Below, in pieces: positions 1-8,349 of a DNA stretch of 64,000 bases (positions are counted from its first letter, which is position 1; every line of letters begins with the position of its first letter). The notes under the pieces are model-generated. The model was not told the DNA's origin. It saw only the letters and a list, made by a program, of their open reading frames with translations, and ran no database searches. A program made the translations under genes and the position numbers. Source of the DNA: Truepera sp965215315 (GTDB lineage: Bacteria; Deinococcota; Deinococci; Deinococcales; Trueperaceae); the NCBI GenBank assembly GCA_965215315.1, contig CBDCDB010000008.1, positions 1,364,001 to 1,428,000 on the forward strand. Direction: 5' to 3'.

Positions 1-38
1 CACGAGATAACGTCCACGAAACTTAGTATAACGGGAGT

Positions 39-66
39 CACGCCCTGGGGGGAGGCGTGCTTTCTT
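39..66 (+). terminator. Rho-independent terminator of an upstream gene
   Basis: CACGCC (39-44) pairs with GGCGTG (54-59) around a G-rich loop and is followed by CTTTCTT. This orientation would end a rightward transcript whose gene lies left of the window. Confidence 0.55.
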
Positions 67-259
67 ACTTTCTTGTGCGTGGCAGGTAAGATCCCACACT
101 AAAATGTCGTACTGGGATGTTATGACCCCAGCCTTGACCGCTATACCGGGTTGAGCTGAACTGCCGGGCTGAAGTGGAGCTCGAGGCTAAAAGTATCTCA
201 CCTGAAGCGTTTACCTGCCCGTACGGAAGCCGTCCCGCAGAAGCGCTAAACGAGGCGCA

Positions 260-265
260 TATAAT
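260..265 (+). promoter_or_regulatory. -10 box TATAAT, leaderless start
   Basis: A perfect TATAAT ends six bases before the ATG at 272. Transcription would begin at or next to the A of the start codon, so the message would have no ribosome binding site. This is the clearest rightward example of a pattern repeated through the window. Confidence 0.7.
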
Positions 266-271
266 GCAGCT

Positions 272-2659
272 ATGTTGTTCTTCCGACCCATCCCCCAGCT
301 GCGCTACGCCGTAATTCTGATTGCAGCGCTGTTTACTGGCGCGTACGCGCAGAATGTGCAGCTCAGCACCCTTACGCCCGTTGCCGGAAAAAACGTGAGC
401 GTTACTGGCAATGCGCTCAACCCTGGAAGCCAGGTGACGGCGCAGCTGACCGCGCCGGGGGGCCGGGTCTCACGCGAAAGTGCGCAGGTCGGGGACAAGG
501 GCCGGTTTCGTTTAGAGATTACCATCCCGACAGGCGGGCGGTATCAGCTGGTGGTGCGGGGGCAGGGCGTTGAAAAGACGTGGCAGTTTACCGTACCCAA
601 ACCGCCGCAGACGCCACAGACCCGGCCGACAGCTAAGCCTACCCGACTCACCCCAGAACCGGATCCGTTCGACGTTGCCACCCTCGAGGTCACACGTACC
701 GAAAACGGGCTTAATGCGTTTCAGGACGGTGCACCTCTCTGGGAGCTAAGCTTCCCCGAAGGCAGCGGTTCGACCACGCCGCCCCTTCTTCAGCGCGGCG
801 CAGAGGCCGACGCGCAGCTTTATCTCGGGCACGGCAACAGTGTGCTGAAACTAGAGCCTCAAACCGGCAGCGTTCTGGGGCGTTTTATCGTTTCCGGGCC
901 GGTCGCACGTTTGGAAATAATTGACGACGAGACCGTCGGCGTGACGGTGCAGCATTCGGAGGGGCTGTTGGAGCGCTTTACCCTGCGGGGCGGTGAGCTG
1001 CAAGAGCCGGTCAGGTTCGGGAGCGACCCCAGAACGTTTTTCTACCTCCGCGCCGAGGCGAACGTCTCAAAGCTGACAGCGCAGCTTCGCCGCGACCCGA
1101 CCAACCCGTGGCTCTATCTGGCGTTAGGGCTTAACCAAAAAGACTCGAGAACGGCGCAGGCAAATTTTACGGCAGCTCTCAGAAGGGCAACGACCTTTTA
1201 CGACCTTGCCGGACTTGCAACTGTCCTCGAGGCTCAAGGAGAAAGGGCACTTGCCGAGCGTGCTTTTGACGGGGCGATGAAAGACTTTGCGGCAAAGGGC
1301 TACGACCCACGGTTGCTGACAGACGAAACGCTCGAGACCGCCTACAACTTTCCGCTGAAGCCGCTGCAAAACGCGTTGGCTAAGCAAGACGACCTCAGCG
1401 CTGGCAGGTGGGCCGCGCGTCTGTGGCTCGCCGCGCCGAGGGTGCCGGGGGCAGCCGAAGCGTTTGCCGGATACGCCGCCCTGCTCCGGCGGGTTGGCAC
1501 ATCCGCTGAGGCGGCGCTCTGGGAAGGTCGCGCGGCCCAGCAGACAGCGTCCGGGGAGGGTAGCCTCGAGCGCCTCGGCTTAACGCTGGCCCGCGCCGGT
1601 TGGGGCTTTGTTCCGGCTCTCTTCGTCGCCTTTTTCGCGCTACACCTTACGCTCCTTGCCAAATACGCCCGCCCGCGCCGCAGTGACCGTATCGGCGGAC
1701 GGTTGCCCTGGCTGTTTGCCCTGCGTTACGACACCCTGAGCGAAAAGTTCGTGCTGCTCGCGCTGCTCGCGCTGATCCTCGTCTCAGCGGCGCTCGGCAA
1801 CTGGGCCGCGCGGGGTGAACCGCCCGCACAGGTCATAGGCTCCGGCACGTTGGCGAACCGGGCGGCGCAAGCGTATCTAGAGGGTGTGGTTCAAAGGGCG
1901 GATGACGGCCCGCGCACGGCTTTCATCCGGGGCACAGCGCAGCAGCTTGCAGGAGAAACCGCTCAAGTTGAACCGCTTTTACGGGCGGCTGGAGCCTACG
2001 CCCCGGCGCTTAACAATCTAGCTGTATTGACCGGCGATGAAGCACTCTACACACGGGCTTTGGGGCTCGAGCCCAACCTCTCCGCCGCCCGCTACAATAT
2101 CGGCGACCGGGCGCTGCTCCCCTTTCAAGCTGACTACAAACCTGACCAACCCGCACTCGCACTTCCGACGCCGAACGACTTTCAGATCGCTTCAGGAAAC
2201 TGGCAAAGGGCCATTGGCGACGTTTTTACCGATCCGCAACGCGCCCTCAGCACGCCGCCCCGCGGCCTCGGCCTCAGCCTCGTCCTCTGGCGCGTCCTCG
2301 AAGTCGTGTTCTTGCTCGTCGCCCTCGTCCACGTCGCCTTTTTATTCGTGCCGCGCCCGCGTAGCGCTCACGGTGCGCCGCGCGGCTGGACGTATCAACT
2401 CACTGCGCTGCTCTTCCCCGGTACAGGTTTAGCCGATGAGATGTGGGGGATTTTTCTGCTCGTGCCGTGGGCCATTTTGGGCGCAGCAGCGTTGGGGCTA
2501 TTCGGTTTGGGCGCACCCGTACCGCTGACGTACCTCGTCCTCGCCGGGATTTACGCGCTCAATACGGTAGCAGTCACTATCGAGGGCGTAGCTTACCGAA
2601 CCGAGCGGCGTGGACCCCTACACCGTCGCCACAAGCCTCGGACGGCCCGCAAAGCGTAA
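272..2659 (+). CDS. Large membrane protein with N-terminal secreted domain and TPR-like repeats, function unknown
   Basis: 795 residues that I do not recognise as a named family. It opens with a signal peptide (about residues 8-26). A beta-rich segment with an Ig-like look follows (about 27-110), then a Pro/Thr linker and a beta-rich section to about 250. Alanine-rich helical repeats resembling TPRs come next. Hydrophobic segments lie near residues 444-465, 492-512, 667-692, 725-745 and 750-770, with a second helical block between the second and third. The architecture suggests an envelope protein with outward and inward helical-repeat domains, but I assign no function. The start is supported by the TATAAT six bases upstream. 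A basic tail (RRHKPRTARKA) ends it. Confidence 0.8.
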   Translation: MLFFRPIPQLRYAVILIAALFTGAYAQNVQLSTLTPVAGKNVSVTGNALNPGSQVTAQLTAPGGRVSRESAQVGDKGRFRLEITIPTGGRYQLVVRGQGVEKTWQFTVPKPPQTPQTRPTAKPTRLTPEPDPFDVATLEVTRTENGLNAFQDGAPLWELSFPEGSGSTTPPLLQRGAEADAQLYLGHGNSVLKLEPQTGSVLGRFIVSGPVARLEIIDDETVGVTVQHSEGLLERFTLRGGELQEPVRFGSDPRTFFYLRAEANVSKLTAQLRRDPTNPWLYLALGLNQKDSRTAQANFTAALRRATTFYDLAGLATVLEAQGERALAERAFDGAMKDFAAKGYDPRLLTDETLETAYNFPLKPLQNALAKQDDLSAGRWAARLWLAAPRVPGAAEAFAGYAALLRRVGTSAEAALWEGRAAQQTASGEGSLERLGLTLARAGWGFVPALFVAFFALHLTLLAKYARPRRSDRIGGRLPWLFALRYDTLSEKFVLLALLALILVSAALGNWAARGEPPAQVIGSGTLANRAAQAYLEGVVQRADDGPRTAFIRGTAQQLAGETAQVEPLLRAAGAYAPALNNLAVLTGDEALYTRALGLEPNLSAARYNIGDRALLPFQADYKPDQPALALPTPNDFQIASGNWQRAIGDVFTDPQRALSTPPRGLGLSLVLWRVLEVVFLLVALVHVAFLFVPRPRSAHGAPRGWTYQLTALLFPGTGLADEMWGIFLLVPWAILGAAALGLFGLGAPVPLTYLVLAGIYALNTVAVTIEGVAYRTERRGPLHRRHKPRTARKA

Positions 2660-2716
2660 GAAGACTTGCGGTATGGTCGCCTCAGGGAGAGTAGGTTAAA
2701 CAACAGGAGGTTAGGA

Positions 2717-3001
2717 ATGCCCAAAGCCGAATATCAAGGAACCGTTCTCGCCGACAACGACCAGACCGTCGTCGTCGAGGGCAACCACTATTTTCCGCGC
2801 GAGAGTGTGGAGATGGCTCTGTTTTCAGACAGTCCGACCCAGTACACCTGTCCGTGGAAGGGCGAAGCGGCCTATTATAACCTGACGGTTGACGGCGAAG
2901 AGGTCAAAGACGCGGCCTGGTCGTATCCGGACGCGAAAGACGCCGCCAAAGAAATCTCCGGCTATCTGGCCTTTGACAAGAGCAAAGTCACTGTCGCCTG
3001 A
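2717..3001 (+). CDS. DUF427 family protein
   Basis: 94 residues matching the DUF427 pattern: a small beta-rich protein with the VVVEGNHYFP and CPWKGEAAYYNL signatures and a late SYPDAKDAA segment. The biochemical role of the family is not established. I chose the ATG at 2717 because AGGAGG lies seven bases upstream (2705-2710); longer in-frame starts lack such a site. It stands 58 bases after the large membrane gene and 27 before the transporter remnant. Confidence 0.85.
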   Translation: MPKAEYQGTVLADNDQTVVVEGNHYFPRESVEMALFSDSPTQYTCPWKGEAAYYNLTVDGEEVKDAAWSYPDAKDAAKEISGYLAFDKSKVTVA

Positions 3002-3028
3002 GCCAAGCTCTCACGGTACGCTGAGCAG

Positions 3029-3887
3029 ATGAAAGGTTATCTGCTCATCTTTTTTGCCGCAGTTCTCTGGGGACCGATCGGCGTCTTTTTTAAAAGTGTT
3101 TTGGGCGCGGGGGTAGGAGCGCTCGAGCTGGCTTTCTGGCGGGCGCTTCTAGCAGGCGGGCTATTCGTTGCGCACGCCGCTTCATCCCAGCAACTCAGGT
3201 TGGTAAGGGGGCGTGACCTACTCGCTTTCGCTGCTTTTGCGGGGGTCGGTATCACGCTTTTTTATGCGTCGTACACCCTCGCTGTGAGGTGCGGCGGCGT
3301 CAGTCTGGCGTCCATTTTGCTCTACAGCGCTCCGGCGTTTGTCGCAGTCGCGGCGTGGTTTTGGCTCCGTGAACCGCTGACGCGCCGTAAACTCGGGCTG
3401 CTCGCACTTACGCTAACGGGCATTGTATTCGTCTCTAGAAGCGGAGGAACAGGGGTCAACGTTTCCGCGCCCGCCCTGTTGTGGGGACTGGCGGCGGCGC
3501 TCAGTTATAGCAGCTATTATCTGTTTGGCAAGTGGGCGTTACAATCCGGCCACCATCAACGCGTTCGTGATGCCGCTCGGCGCACTCGGGCTGCTGCCGT
3601 TCGTGAACTTTTCGCCCAAAACTCCGGCTGTATGGGGACTGCTAGGTTTGCTTGCAATTTTATTTACTTACGCCGCTTACAGCCTCTACTACGCCGGTCT
3701 AAAACGTGTAGAAGCGTCGCGGGCGGTACGCGTCGCCAGCGACGAGCCGGTCGTCGCGGCGCTTTTAGGCGCACTTGTCTTTGGTGAACGGCTCGGAGCA
3801 TGGGGACTTTTAGGCGGCGCGTTTATCCTAGCAGCCGCCTTAGCTGCGAGTCTACCGGTACGCGAACCCGCAGTAAATTTGCAGTAA
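3029..3887 (+). pseudogene. EamA/DMT-family transporter, frameshifted
   Basis: A drug/metabolite-type exporter with about ten transmembrane helices in two EamA repeats, split between two frames. The first frame encodes the first repeat up to the YYLFGKW segment near 3540. The second frame resumes with RYNPATINAF and runs to the stop at 3887. Joining them restores a protein of about 285 residues, normal for the family. The break lies in the short stretch tttggcaagtgggcg (about 3524-3538) and needs one base skipped. No slippery heptamer is visible, so it is either a real null mutation or an assembly error. Substrate unknown. Confidence 0.75.
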
Positions 3888-3936
3888 ATTCGTAGTAGCC
3901 AGCGCATACTAAGTACCCCCAAATGAAGACTGAGGC

Positions 3937-4489
3937 TTAGACGGCGGTTGCTCCAAGCAGCTCGAGTGCTTGGGTAACAGCTTTGCGGAGGTCTCTGAGG
4001 GCATCGTAGCAACGCCTTGGGAGGAGCCAAGCCTTGAGCCGTTTCCAAAGACATTCGATGAGATTGAAGTGTGGGCAATAAGGCGGCAGAAAGCGTAGAT
4101 AGAGTCCCTGAGCTTCCCAAGCAGCACGTTTGGATTGAACCATTTTAGCGCGGTGAAAAGTAGCGTTATCCAGAACCACAACACTCAAGCTGTCAGGCGA
4201 ACAGCTATCAGCGAGGTGTTCTAAGAAGGCTAGGACATTGGCACTTCTGACCGATGTTTCTAAAGCTTCGTAGTGAAGCGTTTGCCTTGCTCCATAAACT
4301 TCGAGCGCACCGATAAGGTTAAGTCGTCCGTGACTGCGAACTAGGCCCAACGGGCCGGGCTTTGCCCGTTCTATCTCCAGCGTGTCGGAACTGCTAATGT
4401 GGTGTGACCAGATTTTGCCCAGGTGTACGTTGTGCCCAGCGCCAGACTAAAGCCTACTTCGTCTAGATAATAAAGCTTCAGCCTTTTTT
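3937..4489 (-). pseudogene. IS630 transposase orfB (DDE catalytic half), interrupted
   Basis: Read in the -1 frame from the A6 run, this half shows the three acidic catalytic positions: YYLDEVGF, VVLDNATFH and NLIECLWKRLK. The frame is broken after VPTRW by a TAG at about 4372, and the conserved sequence resumes in another frame at about 4340 (SHGRLNLIGAL). About 35-40 bases between these points do not fit the family and contain an inverted repeat, AACGGGC (4349-4355) with GCCCGTT (4364-4370). I read this as a small insertion that inactivates the transposase. Confidence 0.75.
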
Positions 4490-4993
4490 CTGCCGCCCCC
4501 TTTTAAGCGTGTCTAAACCCGCTCGGTGCTGCTGTTCAAGCTCAGGGTCTACCGTTTTACAGGGCACGTAGCGCGTCCTTTTCCAGACATAGCCCAAGCG
4601 GTTGAGGTGCTGGCGTATCGCTTCAGCTGTGACCTTTATGTTGAATTTCCCAGCTATCTCAGCGGCAAGCTGCGAGGCTGTCCAGCTCCGTTCTTCAGCA
4701 AGGTATAGGGCCAGTTGGGTTCTTATTTCGTCCGTAATCAAAGGAGCTTGTCCCGGCGCTGTGCCGTCGCCCAGACCTGCCACGCCTTGCTGTTGCCACC
4801 TTTTCAGATCGCGCCTGATACTTTCTTCGCCTCGGCCCAAGTAAGCAGCTAGCTTCGGCACACGCCAGCCTTGGTTCGATAACCGTAGAACACTGGCTCG
4901 CAGACGCACCTTGGGCTTGAAGTGGGGGGCTTTCTCTATCTCTAGCAGCTTTCTGTCTTCTTGCTCGCTCAGCTCAACATAGAGGGGTTGCAT
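4478..4993 (-). CDS. IS630 transposase orfA (helix-turn-helix half)
   Basis: 171 residues with two helix-turn-helix segments: KLAAYLGRGEESIRRDLKRW near residue 47 and a later ATAEAIRQHL-like helix near 125. This is the usual DNA-binding N-terminal half of IS630 transposases. It ends at a TGA immediately after a run of six A (minus strand; T6 at 4484-4489). Moving to the -1 frame at that run continues the protein directly as RLKLYYLDEVGF, the first catalytic Asp motif. A fusion made by -1 frameshifting is therefore likely, as known for some IS630 members. Confidence 0.85.
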   Translation of the reverse strand: MQPLYVELSEQEDRKLLEIEKAPHFKPKVRLRASVLRLSNQGWRVPKLAAYLGRGEESIRRDLKRWQQQGVAGLGDGTAPGQAPLITDEIRTQLALYLAEERSWTASQLAAEIAGKFNIKVTAEAIRQHLNRLGYVWKRTRYVPCKTVDPELEQQHRAGLDTLKRGRQKKG

Positions 4994-5021
4994 CCCTCAA
5001 GTATAGCTTGGGGATACTTAG

Positions 5022-5327
5022 TTGCATTTTTAGGTCACGCTGGAAGGCCCCGTAAACGTTTTTTGTCGCTCTGCTTACCACTTAGAGGTTTTTAGAAGGA
5101 ACGAAGTTGTGAACGCTAACTTGTAGCATTTGCACAAGAGATTGACACAGGCATCATTCCAAAACGTGCGTGCTAAACTGAAAAACTCTTACATAGAGCG
5201 TTTCCGACCAGCTGATACCTGCTATTGGTAACGCTGACTCCATATTAGCTGGTGGGCTCGAGGGCTGCGTCTAGGGTCAAGGCTGACGCGGACAACAAAA
5301 AAGAGGCTGAGTCAGTTGAGTGTGTTG
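5022..5327. other. Intergenic region between IS630 and the kinase gene
   Basis: No gene is visible apart from the type B repeat at 5124-5224. The remaining bases show no strong hairpin or promoter; one CTCGAG lies near 5256. Confidence 0.5.
5124..5224 (+). repeat. Intergenic repeat, type B (short copy)
   Basis: A 101-bp copy of a dispersed element. It begins TAGCATTTGCA and ends TGATACCTGCTA, so the outer TAGCA/TGCTA are inverted. Its first 72 bases align without gaps to 31401-31472, and its last 29 (5196-5224) to 31666-31694. The 31-kb copy has about 190 extra bases between these blocks. The flanking bases are not a TA pair. Confidence 0.8.
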
Positions 5328-5864
5328 TCACAGTTTAGCTTGGTGAAAACGTGACGTCTCAGCGAGCAGTGTTTCAGCTTCGCCCGGTTCGTAAAGCCGG
5401 TAAAGCGTGAGGTGGGGCGGCGCGGCGGCAAAAAGGGTTTCGTAGCGTCGCCGCTTTTTCCAATGCGTTTTGAAAAGCCAAACAAAAAGCGAGTTGCGGC
5501 TAAAAAATTGCGCTTTAACTGTTTCGGTGTTGCCGTTCCAAAGTGTTTCGCGCATTAAGGTGCGGCGGCAAGTTCGTTTGAGAAGTCGCCAGAGTTTGGT
5601 ACCGATGCTGTAGTCGAGCCAGATGACGGTATCAGCACAGCTGAGAATAGCAGGCTGAACTTTGCTGTAGTTGCCGTCAACCACCCAGTACTCGGCTTCT
5701 ATCGCCTGTTCAACTTTTACAGCGAAGTTGGGCGCAAGCGTCCACCCACTATGCCAGTTCAAAGCATCGAGTTCGGTGAAGGTCGCGCCGAATTTCGCCG
5801 CGAGCGCCCTGCCGAGCGTTGTTTTTCCTGCGCCGGTTGTCCCGATAATCACGGTTCGCTTCAC
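5328..5864 (-). CDS. P-loop nucleotide kinase-like protein (topology-modulation/adenylate kinase-like)
   Basis: 178 residues with a Walker A loop GTTGAGKTT at about residues 8-16, followed by the TELDALNWHSGW and WVVDGNYSKV motifs. Together these resemble the small FlaR/topology-modulation type P-loop kinases; the substrate is unknown. A Lys/Arg-rich segment (KKRRRYE) lies late. The start is a GTG at 5862-5864, six bases after the stop of the asparaginase gene, so the two very likely form an operon read leftward. Confidence 0.75.
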   Translation of the reverse strand: MKRTVIIGTTGAGKTTLGRALAAKFGATFTELDALNWHSGWTLAPNFAVKVEQAIEAEYWVVDGNYSKVQPAILSCADTVIWLDYSIGTKLWRLLKRTCRRTLMRETLWNGNTETVKAQFFSRNSLFVWLFKTHWKKRRRYETLFAAAPPHLTLYRLYEPGEAETLLAETSRFHQAKL

Positions 5865-5870
5865 AGTGCG

Positions 5871-6767
5871 CTATAAAACGTAAACGCCGGGCTCGAGCCC
5901 TACACGCGCCGCCTCGAGTTCTGCGTCTTCATCATCCGTTTTCCAGGCATACGCCATATTGCGGCTGTTAAAGCCAAAGCCGATTTTTCGGTCGTGCGTG
6001 ACGCAGATGAGGCCGCCGCTACCGCCAAAATGGACAACTTCAGCGAGGGCGGTCTCGAGGATCCCCTTTAAGTCGCCGCCGACCCGGTAGCGCTCCGCTA
6101 CCGTTTTCGCGGTCACAGCCAGCGTAAACGCCTCACCCTTGCCCGTACAAGACACCGCCATCACCCGGTCGGCGTAGGTACCTACCCCGATGAGCGGCGT
6201 ATCGCCGACCCGTCCGGGCCATTTGCCGAGCATTCCGCCGGTACTCGTCGCGGCGGCAAGTCGGCCTTCTTTGTCGAGGACGACTGCGCCCACGGTGGCA
6301 GAATTGGCAGGTTCACCCTCGTCTTTGAGCCACGCCGCATAAGCAGCTTTTGTACGCTCTGTGAGGAGCGCGGTGTTGTCGATGGGCTCCGAAACGAACG
6401 CATCGGCTCCGGCCCCGACAAGAAAGACATGCGGACTTTCACGCCTTACCCGGTCGGCGAGCAAGCTGGGATTCTGGGCTCTCGTTACAGCCCCGACCGC
6501 TCCGGCAAGACCGTCCCAGCCCGACATCACCGCCGCGTCGCACTCGACGACGCCACTACGGTTCGGCGAACCGCCCGTTCCGGCGTTGAAGGCTTGGGGA
6601 TTATTTTCCATCAGGGTTATGGTGACGAGGGCGGCGTTTAGCGCGTCAGCTCCCTCTAACAGCGCCATAAAACCTGCGTCCCTTGCCGCACGGAGACCCG
6701 CTTCGTAAGCGTTTCGGTCTCTCTCTTCGATATTGCCTGCGCCGCCGTGAATCAAAATCGTTGCCAT
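5871..6767 (-). CDS. Isoaspartyl peptidase / plant-type L-asparaginase
   Basis: 298 residues of the Ntn-hydrolase asparaginase family, which hydrolyses asparagine and beta-aspartyl dipeptides. The precursor self-cleaves before a threonine that becomes the nucleophile. Visible signatures are HGGAGNI at the N terminus, the autoproteolysis site SATVGAV with the candidate nucleophile Thr158, and ATSTGGM just after. Length fits the family. The gene starts with ATG at 6765-6767 and is preceded by TAAGAT with a five-base gap, so it is probably leaderless. It is the first gene of a two-gene operon with the P-loop kinase. Confidence 0.88.
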   Translation of the reverse strand: MATILIHGGAGNIEERDRNAYEAGLRAARDAGFMALLEGADALNAALVTITLMENNPQAFNAGTGGSPNRSGVVECDAAVMSGWDGLAGAVGAVTRAQNPSLLADRVRRESPHVFLVGAGADAFVSEPIDNTALLTERTKAAYAAWLKDEGEPANSATVGAVVLDKEGRLAAATSTGGMLGKWPGRVGDTPLIGVGTYADRVMAVSCTGKGEAFTLAVTAKTVAERYRVGGDLKGILETALAEVVHFGGSGGLICVTHDRKIGFGFNSRNMAYAWKTDDEDAELEAARVGLEPGVYVL

Positions 6768-6772
6768 AGGCT

Positions 6773-6778
6773 ATCTTA
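6773..6778 (-). promoter_or_regulatory. -10 box TAAGAT, leaderless start of asparaginase
   Basis: Read on the minus strand, TAAGAT ends five bases before the ATG at 6767. No ribosome binding site fits between them. Confidence 0.6.
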
Positions 6779-6916
6779 CCCACGCGGCGCCGAAACGCTT
6801 TGGTAAACTTTAGCTCTTTGAGACGTGCCGGGTACGCAAAAGTAGCCTCAGCGGGTACACTAGGCCGTAATGATTAAAGAGACCCTTACAGCGAAGGCCA
6901 AAACCGGGATGACACG

Positions 6917-7468
6917 ATGAAAACGCGCGGAACAAGAAACGGTATCTTGCTGAGCTTAGACGCCAAAGACACGGTGGAGAGTATTCAGCAGGGTGTACAA
7001 CAGGGTTTATTATCCGGCAAGGTGTTTGTCGAACTCGCCGAGCGTACACCATGGACAACCTTAAAAGCGCTCGAGTCCCTTATTTCTGATGCCGGAGGCA
7101 CCCTCGCCGAAGTGCGGCCTCCGGGCGCAGTCGTGCAGGCTCGGGGCGAAACCCAGATTGTCGCCCGGACGGTGCGAAGTGGCGGCCGCGTCGAGTCGCG
7201 CGGTTCGGCCATCATTATCGGCGACGTGAACGCCGGGGCCGAGGTCATTGCCGAAGACGACATCATCGTTTTAGGTACGCTTCGGGGCGTAGCGCACGCA
7301 GGCGCAGGCGGCAACGAAAACGCCTTTATCTGGGCGCAGCAAGTCCAGTCCAAACAGCTCCGCATCGCCGGAGCTTTGGCGCAAGCGGGCGGCGACAGCA
7401 AAACCGTCTCCGGGCCGGAGGTCGCGCAGCTGCACAACGGACAGATTATCTTGCGGCCTTGGGACTAA
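6917..7468 (+). CDS. minC: Septum site-determining protein MinC
   Basis: 183 residues. MinC inhibits FtsZ polymerisation away from midcell and works with the membrane ATPase MinD. The C-terminal beta-helix is clear: VARTVRSGGRVESRGSAIIIGDVNAGAEVIAEDDIIVLGTLRGVAHAG spans about residues 82-128. The N-terminal FtsZ-binding domain is shorter than in enterobacteria, which is common outside them. No minD or minE adjoins it, so its partners must lie elsewhere. The ATG at 6917 is the first plausible start; no strong ribosome site precedes it. Confidence 0.88.
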   Translation: MKTRGTRNGILLSLDAKDTVESIQQGVQQGLLSGKVFVELAERTPWTTLKALESLISDAGGTLAEVRPPGAVVQARGETQIVARTVRSGGRVESRGSAIIIGDVNAGAEVIAEDDIIVLGTLRGVAHAGAGGNENAFIWAQQVQSKQLRIAGALAQAGGDSKTVSGPEVAQLHNGQIILRPWD

Positions 7469-7487
7469 CTGAGGGCTTGAGCTAAAC

Positions 7488-8062
7488 TCAGCGCCAACTC
7501 TTGACCTCATGACTGCCAAGAATCAGACGTTTTAAGTCGTCGGTAAAAAAGACACCTTCGGGTCGGCTTGACTCGTTGAGCTTTTGCAGTTGCTCGGGGG
7601 TGAGTTCAACCGTAAGCGACGCCAGATTGTCCTGAAGCTGCTCGAGCCTACTTGCCCCGGTAAGGATCGACGAAACACCGGGTTGCGCTGCGGCCCACGC
7701 CAAAGCAACCTGTGCGGGCGGGCGGCTCTGCTCCCCGGAAACTTCTTTAGGCGTGTCCAGTATCCCCCAGTTGCGTTCGGTAAACTTCGTAAACGGTCCC
7801 TGAAACGGGTTGCTCTTGCTGAGTCTGCCCTCGCCACTGGCCCCTTCGTCTTTGCGCGCGTACTTACCGGTTAAAAAACCTCCAGCCAGCGGGCTCCACG
7901 GTGTCACGCCGAGGCCGCACTCGAGCGCCGCAGGGAGGCGTTCACGCTCGAGACCACGTTCGACCAGCGAATACTCGAGCTGCATCCCAACCGGGCCGGG
8001 AATATTATGAACCTGCGCCAGCGTCGCAGCTTTAGTCGCGTACCACGCGGGCTCATCGAGCG
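7488..8062 (-). pseudogene. Aldo/keto reductase, 5' half deleted
   Basis: Only the C-terminal half of an aldo/keto reductase remains. It begins near DEPAWYATKAATLA, which in intact relatives follows the GVS(D/N) strand of the barrel, and continues through QLEYSLVERG, TPWSPLAGGFLTGKY and the C-terminal AQVALAWAAAQPG region. The catalytic Asp, Tyr, Lys and His of the N-terminal half are missing. Upstream of about 8058 the reading frame runs into an unrelated sequence that is the antisense of a MarR gene fragment. Confidence 0.8.
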
Positions 8063-8273
8063 CCGACCCGGTGAACGTGACGCACGGGTCAGCGAAGTCG
8101 CCCTGACCGCGCGTGGACACGACCTCTGCCGAGCCGCAGACGCAACGCACCGGCACGTCGTCAACGACGTCTTTCTGGGGAAGCTCTCCCCGCACGAGGC
8201 CGAGATCATCGCCGGAGTCTGGCGTAGGTTGCTGGGCAAACAGTTGCTAGCAAATAGGTTGCTGGGCAAATAG
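8040..8273 (+). pseudogene. MarR-family regulator, 5' half deleted
   Basis: The open frame gives RGLIERRPGERDARVSEVALTARGHDL followed by a helical C terminus ending SPHEAEIIAGVWRRLL. This is the wing and dimerisation end of a MarR repressor; the recognition helix and N terminus are absent. The C terminus runs into a 14-16 base tandem repeat (LLGKQLLANRLLGK). It abuts the headless aldo/keto reductase, with both genes lacking their 5' ends at the same point, as if one deletion removed a divergent promoter region. Confidence 0.7.
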
Positions 8274-8285
8274 CTGCTGGGCAAA
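8227..8285 (+). repeat. Short tandem repeat, four units
   Basis: Units of 13-16 bases related to GGTTGCTGGGCAAA repeat four times (8227-8242, 8243-8256, 8257-8272, 8273-8285). They form the last codons and downstream flank of the MarR remnant. Confidence 0.75.
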
Positions 8286-8349
8286 GCTGCTGAGACAAGT
8301 TAGGCAACCTCGCCGAACGTAGCGGCTCAACAGCGTCAATAAGGAGCAA

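Larger units (their letters stand above)
1..271. other. Intergenic leader, no gene seen
   Basis: I see no convincing gene here. The left part carries a terminator-like hairpin (listed separately). A 16-residue ATG frame at 104-154 has no supporting ribosome site and is not called. The right end holds the promoter of the first gene. Confidence 0.6.
3912..5018 (-). mobile_element. IS630-family insertion sequence (about 1.1 kb)
   Basis: The element is bounded by imperfect inverted ends, AGTACCCCCAA at 3912 and AGTATCCCCAA read inward from 5018, with a further shared TGAGG inside. It is flanked by TA at 3910-3911 and 5019-5020, the target duplication expected of IS630/Tc1-type elements. It carries one transposase locus on the minus strand, split into two reading frames. 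The second frame is itself interrupted, so the copy is probably inactive. Confidence 0.85.

Noticed and set aside
104..154. Short ATG frame of 16 codons near the left edge
   Set aside because: No -10 box with leaderless spacing, no ribosome site and no similarity.
5142..5177. TTGACA and TAAACT within the type B repeat as a promoter
   Set aside because: The two hexamers are about 26 bases apart, too far for a normal promoter, and no gene follows on that strand.
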